NCBI GenBank assembly: GCA_041660205.1
Contig: JBAZWT010000005.1
Coordinates: forward strand, 43,270 to 93,962
Reading direction: 5' to 3'
DNA length: 50,693 bases
From: Candidatus Babeliales bacterium
Lineage (GTDB): Bacteria > Babelota > Babeliae > Babelales > Chromulinivoraceae
Shown here piece by piece: positions 41,806 to 50,176 of the stretch; the first letter of the stretch is position 1, and each line of letters begins with the position of its first letter. Made by a program: the position numbers and the translations under genes. The notes beneath the pieces are model-generated. The model was given only the letters and a program-made list of their open reading frames with translations. It was not told the origin of the DNA and made no database searches.

Positions 41806-44095
41806 GTTTTTTTACAACTTTCTGCACAGACTCTGTAACTTCTTCTAGCTCTTTTTTAGTCATAGTTTTTTCAGCATTGCTTATCGTATACCGGAACGTT
41901 ACTGAGCGATGACCCGCCCATTCTTCTTTCTCAAAGAAATCGACCAACTCAACGGAGCAGATCAATTCATGAGCGCGAGCTATGTCGTTTTTAAGTTCAT
42001 CAACCGTAACTCTTAACGGAATCAAAAGACTCATGTCATACGTTACATCTTGGTATTTTGACCACGGCTTAAATAGTTTCTTTTGCGGCTGCTGAAGTTG
42101 CAAGAATTCTTCATCAAGTTCAAAAATAAATGCTGATCCTGAAACGATTGAATGCATCCACTGCGTCGACATCATTCCAACCCATCCAATGACTTGGTCG
42201 CCGACAAACAATTGTGCCACTTTGTGCCCATCGTACCACGCAGGAACTGCACCTAGTGGCTTTTGCCAAATTACTTCAAGGCTAAATAAATCGAACAAGC
42301 TTTGTAGTTGATTTTTACAAGCGTAAAAATCAACACTTTTTTTATCAAAAATAATTCCAGCTACTGATTTGAGCTCTGAAATAGCTGTATCTTGTTTTGA
42401 CCAGATGCGATTGCACTCAAATAAACGAATATTATCTTTACCAGCAGCGTTGAGCTCAACACCTTTGAGCAAATGAGGAATCAAGGAAGTAACAAGCGTC
42501 GTCCAATTTTGCGATAAAGGATTTCTCACTTTAACTGCACTATCAAGGTTTAAAGTCAGTCGATCAGTAAATGACGCATCGTACAGCAAATAATCCCTGA
42601 CTTCATGCATAGACAACGCAAAAGCTAAATGATTTTTAATGCGAGCCACATTGTTTACAACTTGCAAGCTAAATGGCGCCATTGACCTTAGTGGCAGTTG
42701 CTGTGCAACGTTTTCAAAACCATACGATCGAATAATTTCTTCTAAAATATCTTCTTGAATGCCAATATCTTTAGTTGTTCGGCTTGTTGGAACCGTTACG
42801 TGGTACACACCCGATGTTTTATCAAATGCGACCTGAAAGCCTAGTGCTTTCAACGTTGTTTCAACAAATTCAGACGTAAAGGGTATTCCAATACGTTTTT
42901 CAATAAACTCATGCGTTATTTCGCAAACAATCGGCTCAAATGTCTTACCAACAGACACTATCGCTTCCTGGCCGTCAGACAGAATGCCTTCTTGCTCAGC
43001 AAGATATAAAAAGCGCTGAATTGCGGTAACATTTTGCATAGGATCAAGATGCTTTTCAAATCGAATTGAAGCTTCAGTTCGTAATTTAAAATGTTGAGCA
43101 GTTTTACGAATTACTGCAGGATCAAGTCCAGCAGCTTCAAGAATTATGTTTTTGGTGCCCTGCGTAAAACCAGAATCTTTGCCACCCATAATTCCCACTA
43201 GAGCAACGGGACGAGTCCCATCACTTACTACCGTGTCTTGCGTTGTTAATTTTATAGTTTGACCGTCAAGCAGCTGTAAAGTCTCTCCAACTTTTGCTTT
43301 GCTAATCACCATCTCTTTTTTGTCAAAACTACGTGCATCAAATGCATGCATTGGGTGCCCAATGTCAAACATCACATAGTTTGTGATATCAACAACACCA
43401 TTGATTGGTTTTGCATCGACACGAAGTAATCGTATCGCCATCCATATTTGAGAGTCTTTGCTGTGCACGTCGTTGCATGCAAGCGCTGCAAATCGAGTGC
43501 ATCCTTGTTCATCTTGAATAGATAATTGCAAAGATGACGATTTACTTGACTGAGCAACAGGTCGCTGCGCTAAAACTGCATTTAAAGGTTTAAGTTTAAG
43601 ATTTAAAAAAGCTGCGATTTCACGAGCTACGCCGTAATGTCCCCACAGATCAGGACGATGATTAATCGATTTATTATCAACTTCTAGTACATAATCAACT
43701 GGAGCAATTTTTTCCCTCCAAGATCCGTCAACATACTGCTTTTCAGACACTGATACCGCTGGAAAATGCCCATCTTTTTCACGGTGAAATTCAGACAGAT
43801 TTACCCAGCGCCAAGAGTTTTCATCTTTAGAAATGAGATATATTTTACCGATCACCGCGTCTGGTCTAGCTGGAAGCTCAAACGAATTATTTAATTCTTG
43901 GCAATGTACAGAAACTTTTTGGAAGTCTACAGAAACAATTTTACACAAAAACATTGCTGAAGGATCGCACTGTACGCGCTCAAATGACTCAATTTCTGCA
44001 GTTCGTGTGTTAAACAAATGCACCAAAGTATCAACGTTAATATCAGAAAGACAGCAATCAAGATAATCTAAAAGCCACGAAAGTAATATTTTCAT
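41786..44095 (-). CDS. pheT: Phenylalanyl-tRNA synthetase beta subunit
   Basis: A 769-residue subunit of the heterotetrameric enzyme. The N-terminal region (MKILLSWLLDYL, TAEIESFERV) matches PheT, but the tRNA-binding EMAP-like domain (about 45-120) is degenerate, lacking the usual HPxADKL motif. The B3/4 editing domain, the GHPMHAFDARSF motif and the B5 domain follow, then the catalytic-like core and the C-terminal anticodon-binding domain, which contains KPWSKYQDVTYDMSLLIP. pheS is not visible in this window, so the two subunits are not adjacent. It is the first gene of an operon with lspA and comF. Confidence 0.95.
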   Translation of the reverse strand: MKILLSWLLDYLDCCLSDINVDTLVHLFNTRTAEIESFERVQCDPSAMFLCKIVSVDFQKVSVHCQELNNSFELPARPDAVIGKIYLISKDENSWRWVNLSEFHREKDGHFPAVSVSEKQYVDGSWREKIAPVDYVLEVDNKSINHRPDLWGHYGVAREIAAFLNLKLKPLNAVLAQRPVAQSSKSSSLQLSIQDEQGCTRFAALACNDVHSKDSQIWMAIRLLRVDAKPINGVVDITNYVMFDIGHPMHAFDARSFDKKEMVISKAKVGETLQLLDGQTIKLTTQDTVVSDGTRPVALVGIMGGKDSGFTQGTKNIILEAAGLDPAVIRKTAQHFKLRTEASIRFEKHLDPMQNVTAIQRFLYLAEQEGILSDGQEAIVSVGKTFEPIVCEITHEFIEKRIGIPFTSEFVETTLKALGFQVAFDKTSGVYHVTVPTSRTTKDIGIQEDILEEIIRSYGFENVAQQLPLRSMAPFSLQVVNNVARIKNHLAFALSMHEVRDYLLYDASFTDRLTLNLDSAVKVRNPLSQNWTTLVTSLIPHLLKGVELNAAGKDNIRLFECNRIWSKQDTAISELKSVAGIIFDKKSVDFYACKNQLQSLFDLFSLEVIWQKPLGAVPAWYDGHKVAQLFVGDQVIGWVGMMSTQWMHSIVSGSAFIFELDEEFLQLQQPQKKLFKPWSKYQDVTYDMSLLIPLRVTVDELKNDIARAHELICSVELVDFFEKEEWAGHRSVTFRYTISNAEKTMTKKELEEVTESVQKVVKKHDAQIR

Positions 44096-44262
44096 GAAAA
44101 GCCTTTTTTATAAGAGGAAAGAACAATGAAAACAGTATAAAACAAAACAAATTTCTCACAACTATGAAAACAACCTCACTACCCAATTTGAAACATCTCT
44201 TGAAATTCACCATAAAAACAAAGTAAGTTCAAATTATTATTATTTAAAAAGGAGACTTGTTA

Positions 44263-44607
44263 ATGCAAAGATCTGAAAAAGTATTGCAAATCGCATATGC
44301 TATTTCAATAGCATGGCTCATAAGCACCTTGATGGCAAACATTGCTGATCTTACTCATCTGGAAAACCTACCTCTATTTTTTTTCTTGGGTGGAGTGGGA
44401 GCAATTCTTTTAGTTCTCGGATTATTTAAATTTCAAAAAGGCTTAGGGGCTGGATTAGCGCTTGCTGGACTTAGCTGTGTTTTATGGGGATCTGCTCCCT
44501 ACTTAAGAGAGTTAGGTGATAATTTAAGATTTGTATTAGCATTTGGAATGTTAATAATTGTTGGATATGCGTTGTATCGATTACAGCGCCAAGAGCAAGG
44601 AAAATAA
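44263..44607 (+). CDS. Small four-helix membrane protein of unknown function
   Basis: A 114-residue protein of four predicted helices (VLQIAYAISIAWLISTLM, LFFFLGGVGAILLVLGLF, a glycine-rich helix GAGLALAGLSCVLW, and FVLAFGMLIIVGYAL). AAGGAG precedes the ATG at 44263 by 8 bases; an in-frame TTG two codons upstream is less likely. It ends just 1 base before the start of the next membrane protein, so the pair is coupled and probably acts as one unit. I recognise no family. Confidence 0.7.
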   Translation: MQRSEKVLQIAYAISIAWLISTLMANIADLTHLENLPLFFFLGGVGAILLVLGLFKFQKGLGAGLALAGLSCVLWGSAPYLRELGDNLRFVLAFGMLIIVGYALYRLQRQEQGK

Positions 44608-44608
44608 A

Positions 44609-45112
44609 ATGGAAAAAAATATAAAAAGCTCATGGCAACAATGGTTAATCGCATTTACGCTGGTTATTTTAATACCTGCAACGGTATGGCTAGGACTGAA
44701 AGCTATTTCTCCTAATATCGATTCTAAAACGTACTATGCAGCTGAAGCAGCTTTTTTCAAAGGTTATAAAGCTTATGGCGCAGAAGAAGAAAGAGCTCAA
44801 TGGAAAGAGCGAAATACTGACTGGAAAAAAACAGAAACATTTACTATTCATGAACATAAAGTTTGTGTAAACCAATTTATTAGACTGATGACCTATAGCA
44901 CATTCGCAATAATTTTGTTTTTTTTAGGAGCAATTTTTGCAATGCCTGTAGTAGCAGCTTCCTTCGTGTTCAGTGGATTAATTTTACACATATTATCTAG
45001 CTCATCATGCCCAATTGTTTTTGGATTAAACCTAAGAATTATCGAAATTTTATTTGCTTTAATCGGCTTACTCATTGTTTTATGGGCTGCTCGTCGCGAC
45101 TCTCGTGATTAA
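44609..45112 (+). CDS. Membrane protein of unknown function, paired with 44263-44607
   Basis: A 167-residue protein with one N-terminal helix (WLIAFTLVILIPATVWLGL), a charged central segment of about 55 residues rich in Glu, Lys and Trp (with a YYAAEAAFFKGYKAYG helix), then three helices toward the C-terminus. The start at 44609 is chosen over an upstream open frame since AAGG lies 9 bases before it and the protein directly begins with a short basic segment. It follows the neighbouring membrane gene with one base between stop and start. A terminator lies at 45141-45168. The central loop would lie on one face of the membrane and could bind a partner. Confidence 0.7.
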   Translation: MEKNIKSSWQQWLIAFTLVILIPATVWLGLKAISPNIDSKTYYAAEAAFFKGYKAYGAEEERAQWKERNTDWKKTETFTIHEHKVCVNQFIRLMTYSTFAIILFFLGAIFAMPVVAASFVFSGLILHILSSSSCPIVFGLNLRIIEILFALIGLLIVLWAARRDSRD

Positions 45113-45140
45113 AAGATTCAAAAATCTCTATCTAAAAATC

Positions 45141-45168
45141 AAAGGGTTGGATTTGTTTCCAGCCCTTT
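45141..45168 (+). terminator. Rho-independent terminator after the membrane-protein pair
   Basis: The 11-base stem AAAGGGTTGGA (45141-45151) / TCCAGCCCTTT (45158-45168) contains one U-G pair on the plus strand and is followed by a T-run. Confidence 0.82.
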
Positions 45169-45214
45169 TTTACTTTAAAAAATATTCATAATTTCAATGA
45201 CCCCTAAAACAGTC

Positions 45215-45243
45215 TAGACTAATTCAAAGATTGTCCTTATAAT
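45215..45243 (+). promoter_or_regulatory. Promoter for rpmG
   Basis: TAGACT (45215-45220), a 17-base spacer and a perfect TATAAT (45238-45243). The leader is about 35 bases and contains AAAGGA, upstream of the rpmG ATG at 45284. Matches the expected strength for a ribosomal-protein gene. Confidence 0.7.
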
Positions 45244-45283
45244 AAAAGAAAAACAGGTCTTATTTTACAAAGGATTTTAAATC

Positions 45284-45445
45284 ATGGCAAAAAAAGGCAA
45301 TCGCCAAATCATCAAGATCAAAAGCTCAGCAAGTCCACATTTCTATTCAACTTTCAAAAATAAAGTTAACACAACTGGACGTCTTGAAATCAAAAAATAT
45401 GACCCTGTTGTAAGACGACATGTCATGTACAAAGAAGAAAAATAA
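45284..45445 (+). CDS. rpmG: 50S ribosomal protein L33
   Basis: A 53-residue basic protein with the bL33 features: MAKKGNRQIIKIKSSASPHF, then YSTFKNKVNTTGRLEIKKYD, ending in PVVRRHVMYKEEK. It lacks the CxxC pairs of the zinc-binding variant, so it is the zinc-independent form. Preceded by AAAGGA and a strong promoter at 45215-45243. It lies only 6 bases upstream of the M48-like protein gene. Confidence 0.95.
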   Translation: MAKKGNRQIIKIKSSASPHFYSTFKNKVNTTGRLEIKKYDPVVRRHVMYKEEK

Positions 45446-45451
45446 AATTTA

Positions 45452-46240
45452 ATGTTCATTTTTCGCTTCAAAGCTTTGGCAATTAGTTGCCTTGCTTTGT
45501 CGTCTTTTTTAAACCTGCACAGCCAACCTGAGCAAGATCGACTCGTTAAAGATCACTATGTAGGCGCTCAAGCATGGTTTGAAAAAATGACTCAAAAATA
45601 TCCAGTTGCTCAGCTGGATAATGTTTTATTTTGTATTTCCGACCAGTATCTTTCCAGAACAAATACTATTTATTGGCCAGAAAGCCGACTGCGTGCAATC
45701 AATACTGCATACATGAAAACTCAAAATTCAAACGATCTAGAAAACATGTTCAAGCAAGACGAATATATTCTTTTGCATGAAGCAGCTCATGTTTTAAAAG
45801 ATCACAACCAAAAAGGCTACGTAGCGCTTGCTTTAACTTGCGCAGCGTTTGCAGCTTTAAATGGTTACATTCTTAAAAAAGCATTCAAAAAAGACTCTAC
45901 CAGCTTTAACAAAGTAAAATGTTCTATTGAAGCTCTACTTGGAAACTTGGCTATTTTAACGGCACTTGCTAGCTATGTTCAATTTCAAGAACGGCAAGCT
46001 GATGAATTTGTAAACAAATTTGGCGATGACCGGTCTTTGCAAGCTGGCGCCCATTGGCTTACTCGCATTGAGCAATGCATGCTCAAAGATCAACAGTTTT
46101 CAGAATTTACAAAAAATTTAATTATTTTATATCAAGACCCTTGGCATCCATTGCCAGAAAGCAGACGTCAAAAAGTACTTGAGGCGCTTGCATTGCGCAA
46201 CTTAAACAAGTCAAACAGCTTACGGGTACAAATTTCATAG
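45452..46240 (+). CDS. Exported M48-like metalloprotease
   Basis: A 262-residue protein with a signal peptide (FKALAISCLALSSFLNLHS). The zinc motif is HEAAH (in EYILLHEAAHVLKDH), and the third ligand is Glu in the QERQADEFVNK segment, giving the M48 pattern (HExxH plus ExxAD). The C-terminal WHPLPESRRQ corresponds to the conserved HPxxxxR segment. A hydrophobic stretch (VALALTCAAFAALNGYIL) between the two zinc motifs may insert in the membrane. M48 relatives (HtpX, BepA, Oma1) are membrane or periplasmic quality-control proteases. It follows rpmG by 6 bases. A degenerate relative may be encoded at 49004-50083. Confidence 0.8.
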   Translation: MFIFRFKALAISCLALSSFLNLHSQPEQDRLVKDHYVGAQAWFEKMTQKYPVAQLDNVLFCISDQYLSRTNTIYWPESRLRAINTAYMKTQNSNDLENMFKQDEYILLHEAAHVLKDHNQKGYVALALTCAAFAALNGYILKKAFKKDSTSFNKVKCSIEALLGNLAILTALASYVQFQERQADEFVNKFGDDRSLQAGAHWLTRIEQCMLKDQQFSEFTKNLIILYQDPWHPLPESRRQKVLEALALRNLNKSNSLRVQIS

Positions 46241-46314
46241 CGCCTAGACAGCTACCTGTATCTCGTGATAAAGTAAAATAAAGTTATAACTCTTAACAAA
46301 CAGGATAAATGATA

Positions 46315-47217
46315 ATGGGAACAATCCTTCTGTACTACAAATATGTCAACATTCAATATCCAGTTGCTATCCAAAAATGGCAAAGAGAACTTTGTACTAC
46401 ACTGGGACTGACCGGCCGCATTATCCTTGCTCATGAAGGAATTAACGGAACCGTTGGTGGAACAGATGAAGCAACTGCTGCTTACGTCCAAGCAATGAAC
46501 GAACATCCTTTATTTGGTGATATCGATTTCAAAACAGCACCCGGCGGCTCACACGCATTTCCAAAAATGAAAATCTTTGTAAAAAATGAGATTGTAAATC
46601 TTGGTATCGACCCATCAAAACTAACCGTTAAAGATGGTGGCAACCATTTAACACCGGATCAAGTTCATGAACTTCTAACAAATCCTCCACACGACTTAGT
46701 TATCTTGGACACTCGAAACAACTATGAATCAGCTGTTGGGACTTTTACAGATTCTATCACTCCAGACATTCGCTACTTTAGACAATTGCCTGGCTACATT
46801 GACGAAAACATCGATCAATTCAAAGATAAAACAGTTTTAATGCACTGCACAGGCGGCGTACGCTGTGAGCGCGCAACTGGTTACCTCAACCAAAAACAAG
46901 TTGCTAAAAAAGTGTATCAAATCGCTGGTGGCATACACCGCTACATAGAAAAATATCCAGATGGATTTTTCAGAGGTAAAAATTACGTCTTTGATCAACG
47001 CATTACCGTTGCGGCAAACAGTGACATCTTGGGATCTTGTCTTCATTGCAAAACTCCAAATGATGAATACTTCAATTGTTTGAATGCTTTATGCAACAAA
47101 CATTTTATTTCATGTGCTTCATGCATTGATTCATTTCAAAAAACATGTAGCGCGCGATGCAAATTGATGCTTCATGAAAAAAAAGCGCCTGAAAGAATTC
47201 CTCTTCAAAAAATTTAG
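46315..47217 (+). CDS. trhO: tRNA uridine-34 hydroxylase (TrhO), rhodanese-type
   Basis: About 300 residues. The N-terminal domain carries ILAHEGINGTVGG, the family hallmark; the rhodanese domain has DTRNNYESAVGTF and the catalytic-cysteine loop HCTGGVRCERA, then FDGFF-like YPDGFFRGKNYVFDQR. The C-terminal cysteines (CLHCKTP, CNKHFISCASC) look like a zinc-binding site typical of the family. TrhO oxidises wobble uridine to 5-hydroxyuridine in certain tRNAs. The start may be 46309 or 46315 (ATG ATA ATG); AGGA is better placed for the second. murB follows 25 bases downstream. Confidence 0.93.
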   Translation: MGTILLYYKYVNIQYPVAIQKWQRELCTTLGLTGRIILAHEGINGTVGGTDEATAAYVQAMNEHPLFGDIDFKTAPGGSHAFPKMKIFVKNEIVNLGIDPSKLTVKDGGNHLTPDQVHELLTNPPHDLVILDTRNNYESAVGTFTDSITPDIRYFRQLPGYIDENIDQFKDKTVLMHCTGGVRCERATGYLNQKQVAKKVYQIAGGIHRYIEKYPDGFFRGKNYVFDQRITVAANSDILGSCLHCKTPNDEYFNCLNALCNKHFISCASCIDSFQKTCSARCKLMLHEKKAPERIPLQKI

Positions 47218-47242
47218 TAGATAACGAGTAAAGGATGATGTC

Positions 47243-48220
47243 ATGGTTAATCAAATACCTCAAAGCCATACTTACGCCATAACCCCTCATATCAAAATTG
47301 AGCAAAACGTATCTCTTGCTGATAAAAACTGGTTTAAAACTGGCGGGCTTGCAAAGTTTTACTACGAACCAACTACTCCAGAGCAGTTTGCACAAGCTCT
47401 GGGATTTGCTCGTGACAACAAACTTGAAATTTTTGTACTGGGACAAGGTGCCAATATTTTAATCAGCGATGAAGGATTTGATGGCCTGGTAATCCGACCT
47501 CGACTTGTCGATATGTCAGCTCAACAGGTTGACGGCCACACAGCACTCGTTAAAGCTGGCGCAGGCACAACCTTTCATGATTTGATCGAATACTGCCTGA
47601 ATAAAAATTTAACAAACCTAGAAGAATTTAGTGGCATTCCTGGAACTGTTGGCGGATCTGTTTATATTAACCTGCACTACTATGAGTTCTTGCTTGAACA
47701 ATTTATCGTCAACGCACAGATCATTGCAAAAGAAACTGGCAAAATAATCACCGTAGATCCTGCATGGTTTAAATTTGGATACGATGCATCTAATCTTCAA
47801 AACAAAGATTATTATCTCGTCTCTGCCACGTTTCAATTAAAACTCGCTACTGATCTTGAAGTAGCCCGAGCACGAGGCCGTAGAGAAGAAATTATTCGAC
47901 ATAGAGAGCGTCGCTACCCTCAGACAAATACTTGTGGCAGCTTTTTTAGAAATTTTTTACCAAACGAAGTAGAAAACACTGAAAAAAAACTTATTTATGT
48001 TGCGTACTATCTTGATAAAATCGGCGTTAAAGGTGAACTCACCGTTGGGGGCGCTACCGTTTCATATCAACATGCAAATATGCTTGTAACCAAACCAAAC
48101 GCTACGAGCTCTGACATTATTAAAGTTGCTCAAATTATGCAGCAAAAAGTGTTTGAACAGTTTGGGATTAAACCGCAGCCAGAATGCCAACTCATCGGCT
48201 TTAAAAATAATCCTTTATAA
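47243..48220 (+). CDS. murB: UDP-N-acetylenolpyruvoylglucosamine reductase
   Basis: FAD-dependent enzyme making UDP-MurNAc, 325 residues. The FAD domain has the FKTGGLAKFYYEP opening (usual NTF.iGG.a), the FVLGQGANILISDEGFDGLVI region, and GIPGTVGGSVYIN; the substrate domain has the catalytic serine in CGSFFRNF and the C-terminal HANMLV, with the Glu of PQPECQLIGF. It is type II-like in the presence of the RREEIIRHRERRYPQTNTCGS segment. It follows trhO closely and ends 7 bases before the hairpin at 48227-48248. Together with murG, alr and PBP1A, it indicates a working wall pathway. Confidence 0.96.
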   Translation: MVNQIPQSHTYAITPHIKIEQNVSLADKNWFKTGGLAKFYYEPTTPEQFAQALGFARDNKLEIFVLGQGANILISDEGFDGLVIRPRLVDMSAQQVDGHTALVKAGAGTTFHDLIEYCLNKNLTNLEEFSGIPGTVGGSVYINLHYYEFLLEQFIVNAQIIAKETGKIITVDPAWFKFGYDASNLQNKDYYLVSATFQLKLATDLEVARARGRREEIIRHRERRYPQTNTCGSFFRNFLPNEVENTEKKLIYVAYYLDKIGVKGELTVGGATVSYQHANMLVTKPNATSSDIIKVAQIMQQKVFEQFGIKPQPECQLIGFKNNPL

Positions 48221-48226
48221 ATAATT

Positions 48227-48248
48227 GGTCGCTTACTCTTAAGCGACC
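48227..48248. terminator. Rho-independent terminator after murB
   Basis: GGTCGCTTA (48227-48235) and TAAGCGACC (48240-48248) form a 9-base stem with a 4-base loop followed by TTTATTTTT on the plus strand. The right arm overlaps the last codons of the opposing gene ending at 48239. Confidence 0.8.
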
Positions 48249-48901
48249 TTTATTTTTACCGATCTCGGCGAATTTTTTGCTTTTCCGTACTGAGTTGTTC
48301 GATTGTTTATTTGCAAACCTATTTTATCTAAAAATGTTGTTGCGTCGGATAATTTTGGCAACTTAGAAATTTGATCATCCTGAGCAGACGAAACTACCAC
48401 ATTAAAACCTTGCGTTTTTGACATCACAGCAGCATCTTGCGACCACAACTGAATTAAGTTTTCTCCATTGTACCAAAGTTGAATAACTACTTTAACTTGG
48501 TCGCCAGAAGCTTTTTTATCTCGCATCACAACGTCTGTTAAAATAGGATTGGTAGAAATTAAAATGCAATAACTTCCCATTGCTACCCATCCTTGATCTT
48601 GCATATAAGTTTGTAAATCTGAGCCAGTACGTCTCAAAACTGTTTGAGCATGTTGCTCTACCTGAGCTTGCTGCCTTAACCAATACGATTGATTGTTAAA
48701 AAGCTGCAACGGCATTTGATCTGATAAAACAAGTCCTTTGGCGTTTGTATCAGCATCGCTGCAATCTGTTGAACCTGTAGAGCCTGAAGGACATGAAAAT
48801 GTATTTATTTTAATGCTTGAATCGTCCAACCCTTGAAACACAACTGAATGCGCAGGCGTAGCCAACATCAAAGAAATAATTATACATACTAAACGCTTCA
48901 T
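48239..48901 (-). CDS. Exported protein of unknown function
   Basis: A 220-residue protein with a signal peptide (MKRLVCIIISLMLATPAHS) and a strong GGGAG ribosome binding site 5 bases before the ATG. The mature part has a cysteine pair near the N-terminus (SCPSGSTGSTDCSDA), a helical QAQVEQHAQTVLRRTG segment and several beta strands (VKVVIQLWYNGENLIQLW). No family recognised. Monocistronic, convergent with murB. Confidence 0.68.
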   Translation of the reverse strand: MKRLVCIIISLMLATPAHSVVFQGLDDSSIKINTFSCPSGSTGSTDCSDADTNAKGLVLSDQMPLQLFNNQSYWLRQQAQVEQHAQTVLRRTGSDLQTYMQDQGWVAMGSYCILISTNPILTDVVMRDKKASGDQVKVVIQLWYNGENLIQLWSQDAAVMSKTQGFNVVVSSAQDDQISKLPKLSDATTFLDKIGLQINNRTTQYGKAKNSPRSVKIKVA

Positions 48902-49003
48902 ACTTTCTCCCTTTTTTATTGGAAAACTAAAATCAATATTAAAAAATATTTATAGAAGAAGTAAAACCTTTTTATTAATCAAGTTTAATGCTGAGTTCGG
49001 ATT

Positions 49004-50083
49004 TTAAAAATCAACACCTGTACATTGAAGTCTATTGTTAAATTCCTGCGCATCAGTCCATTGATCATCATCAGAATCTGAAAATTCTTGAGTGCAAACA
49101 GTAGACTTAAGTATCACATGACGAATTGAACGGGACTTTGCACACTCATCAAGCCAAGCTTGAACAACAGGAGCCTTTTTTTCTTGCTCAATCATGCTCG
49201 ATAACTCTTGCATATAACTTACAGGAGCATTTAATGCATGATATGACTCATGCGCTAAACTATCAACAATTACATCTCCACCAGAAATACCAGCTTTAAG
49301 ATCAGCACGTCGAACAAGAAATTGCTCATATTGTTCTAAAATATTTTGCAAATCTATTTGTGTTTTAGAACTGCGGTATCTACGAGGGTTTAGTACAATT
49401 TGACTCATAGTGTGTTTATAAAAACTATCACTATGGATTAAATGTTGCAGCTCTTTATGAAGTATTGCTTGCTGACTACTTGAGCTTAATGTAAAAAATA
49501 TTGGTAAAATTGTCACACCTTTACAAGACGTAAAAGACGCAACACTATCCCAGCGATGATCTTGCTTAAGAGTGATCAACGTGTGACCATATCCGTGATC
49601 TGAAAAAAATTTTTTAATAGGACAAGTAATATCTTTTGGATCTGTCTGACTTCCAGGAAAATTATTTTTTAAATCACGAACATCTGCAGATAAATCACCT
49701 ACCGTTATTCCAGCTATTTGACAAAAATCTGACAAAATTCGTTCAGACTGTTCTTGTAAAAGTTGATCGTAAAGTTCTCGAACATGATAATTCTTAGATG
49801 ATACAAAACTTTTATTGCCAATCATGCTATAAACATCATCAAAGTTTTTAGCGTTAACAGGACCCGGAGAATTATCTCGATACTCCGATCCAAGAGGAGA
49901 TAATGAACCCTCTGAAAAAGCTGTCGATCCTTCTGAGATCGATCCTTCTGAAAATGATTCTTCTGATCGCTGGCGCCTTAATGGCAAGATGTCATTTTGT
50001 GCGCTGTATAAAAAACAATCAAACGCAAGTAACGATATAACAATGAAAAAATTAGCTTTATATAAATAGAATCGATAATCCAT
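49004..50083 (-). CDS. Exported protein resembling a degenerate M48-type peptidase
   Basis: About 359 residues. Start at 50083 is chosen because AAGGGGTGACT precedes it and a signal peptide follows (KANFFIVISLLAFDCFLYSA); the frame is open to 50212 but that part overlaps tgt. After the signal is a Ser/Glu-rich low-complexity stretch (SEGSISEGSTAFSEGS). A central segment ILHKELQHLIHSD resembles the HExxH motif of M48 peptidases with the first His replaced by Lys, and the following LVRRADLKAG resembles the ExxAD helix with the Glu lost. A second HExxH-like motif appears in SLAHESYHALN. I suggest a relative of the protein at 45452-46240 that may be inactive or use the second motif. Confidence 0.62.
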   Translation of the reverse strand: MDYRFYLYKANFFIVISLLAFDCFLYSAQNDILPLRRQRSEESFSEGSISEGSTAFSEGSLSPLGSEYRDNSPGPVNAKNFDDVYSMIGNKSFVSSKNYHVRELYDQLLQEQSERILSDFCQIAGITVGDLSADVRDLKNNFPGSQTDPKDITCPIKKFFSDHGYGHTLITLKQDHRWDSVASFTSCKGVTILPIFFTLSSSSQQAILHKELQHLIHSDSFYKHTMSQIVLNPRRYRSSKTQIDLQNILEQYEQFLVRRADLKAGISGGDVIVDSLAHESYHALNAPVSYMQELSSMIEQEKKAPVVQAWLDECAKSRSIRHVILKSTVCTQEFSDSDDDQWTDAQEFNNRLQCTGVDF

Positions 50084-50176
50084 AGTCACCCCTTGTGTAT
50101 AAATTTGTAGATATTCGAATGTAAAAGATTTTGGTATACTATCAGAAAATAATCCCCTTTTAAAGCAAAAAATTTC

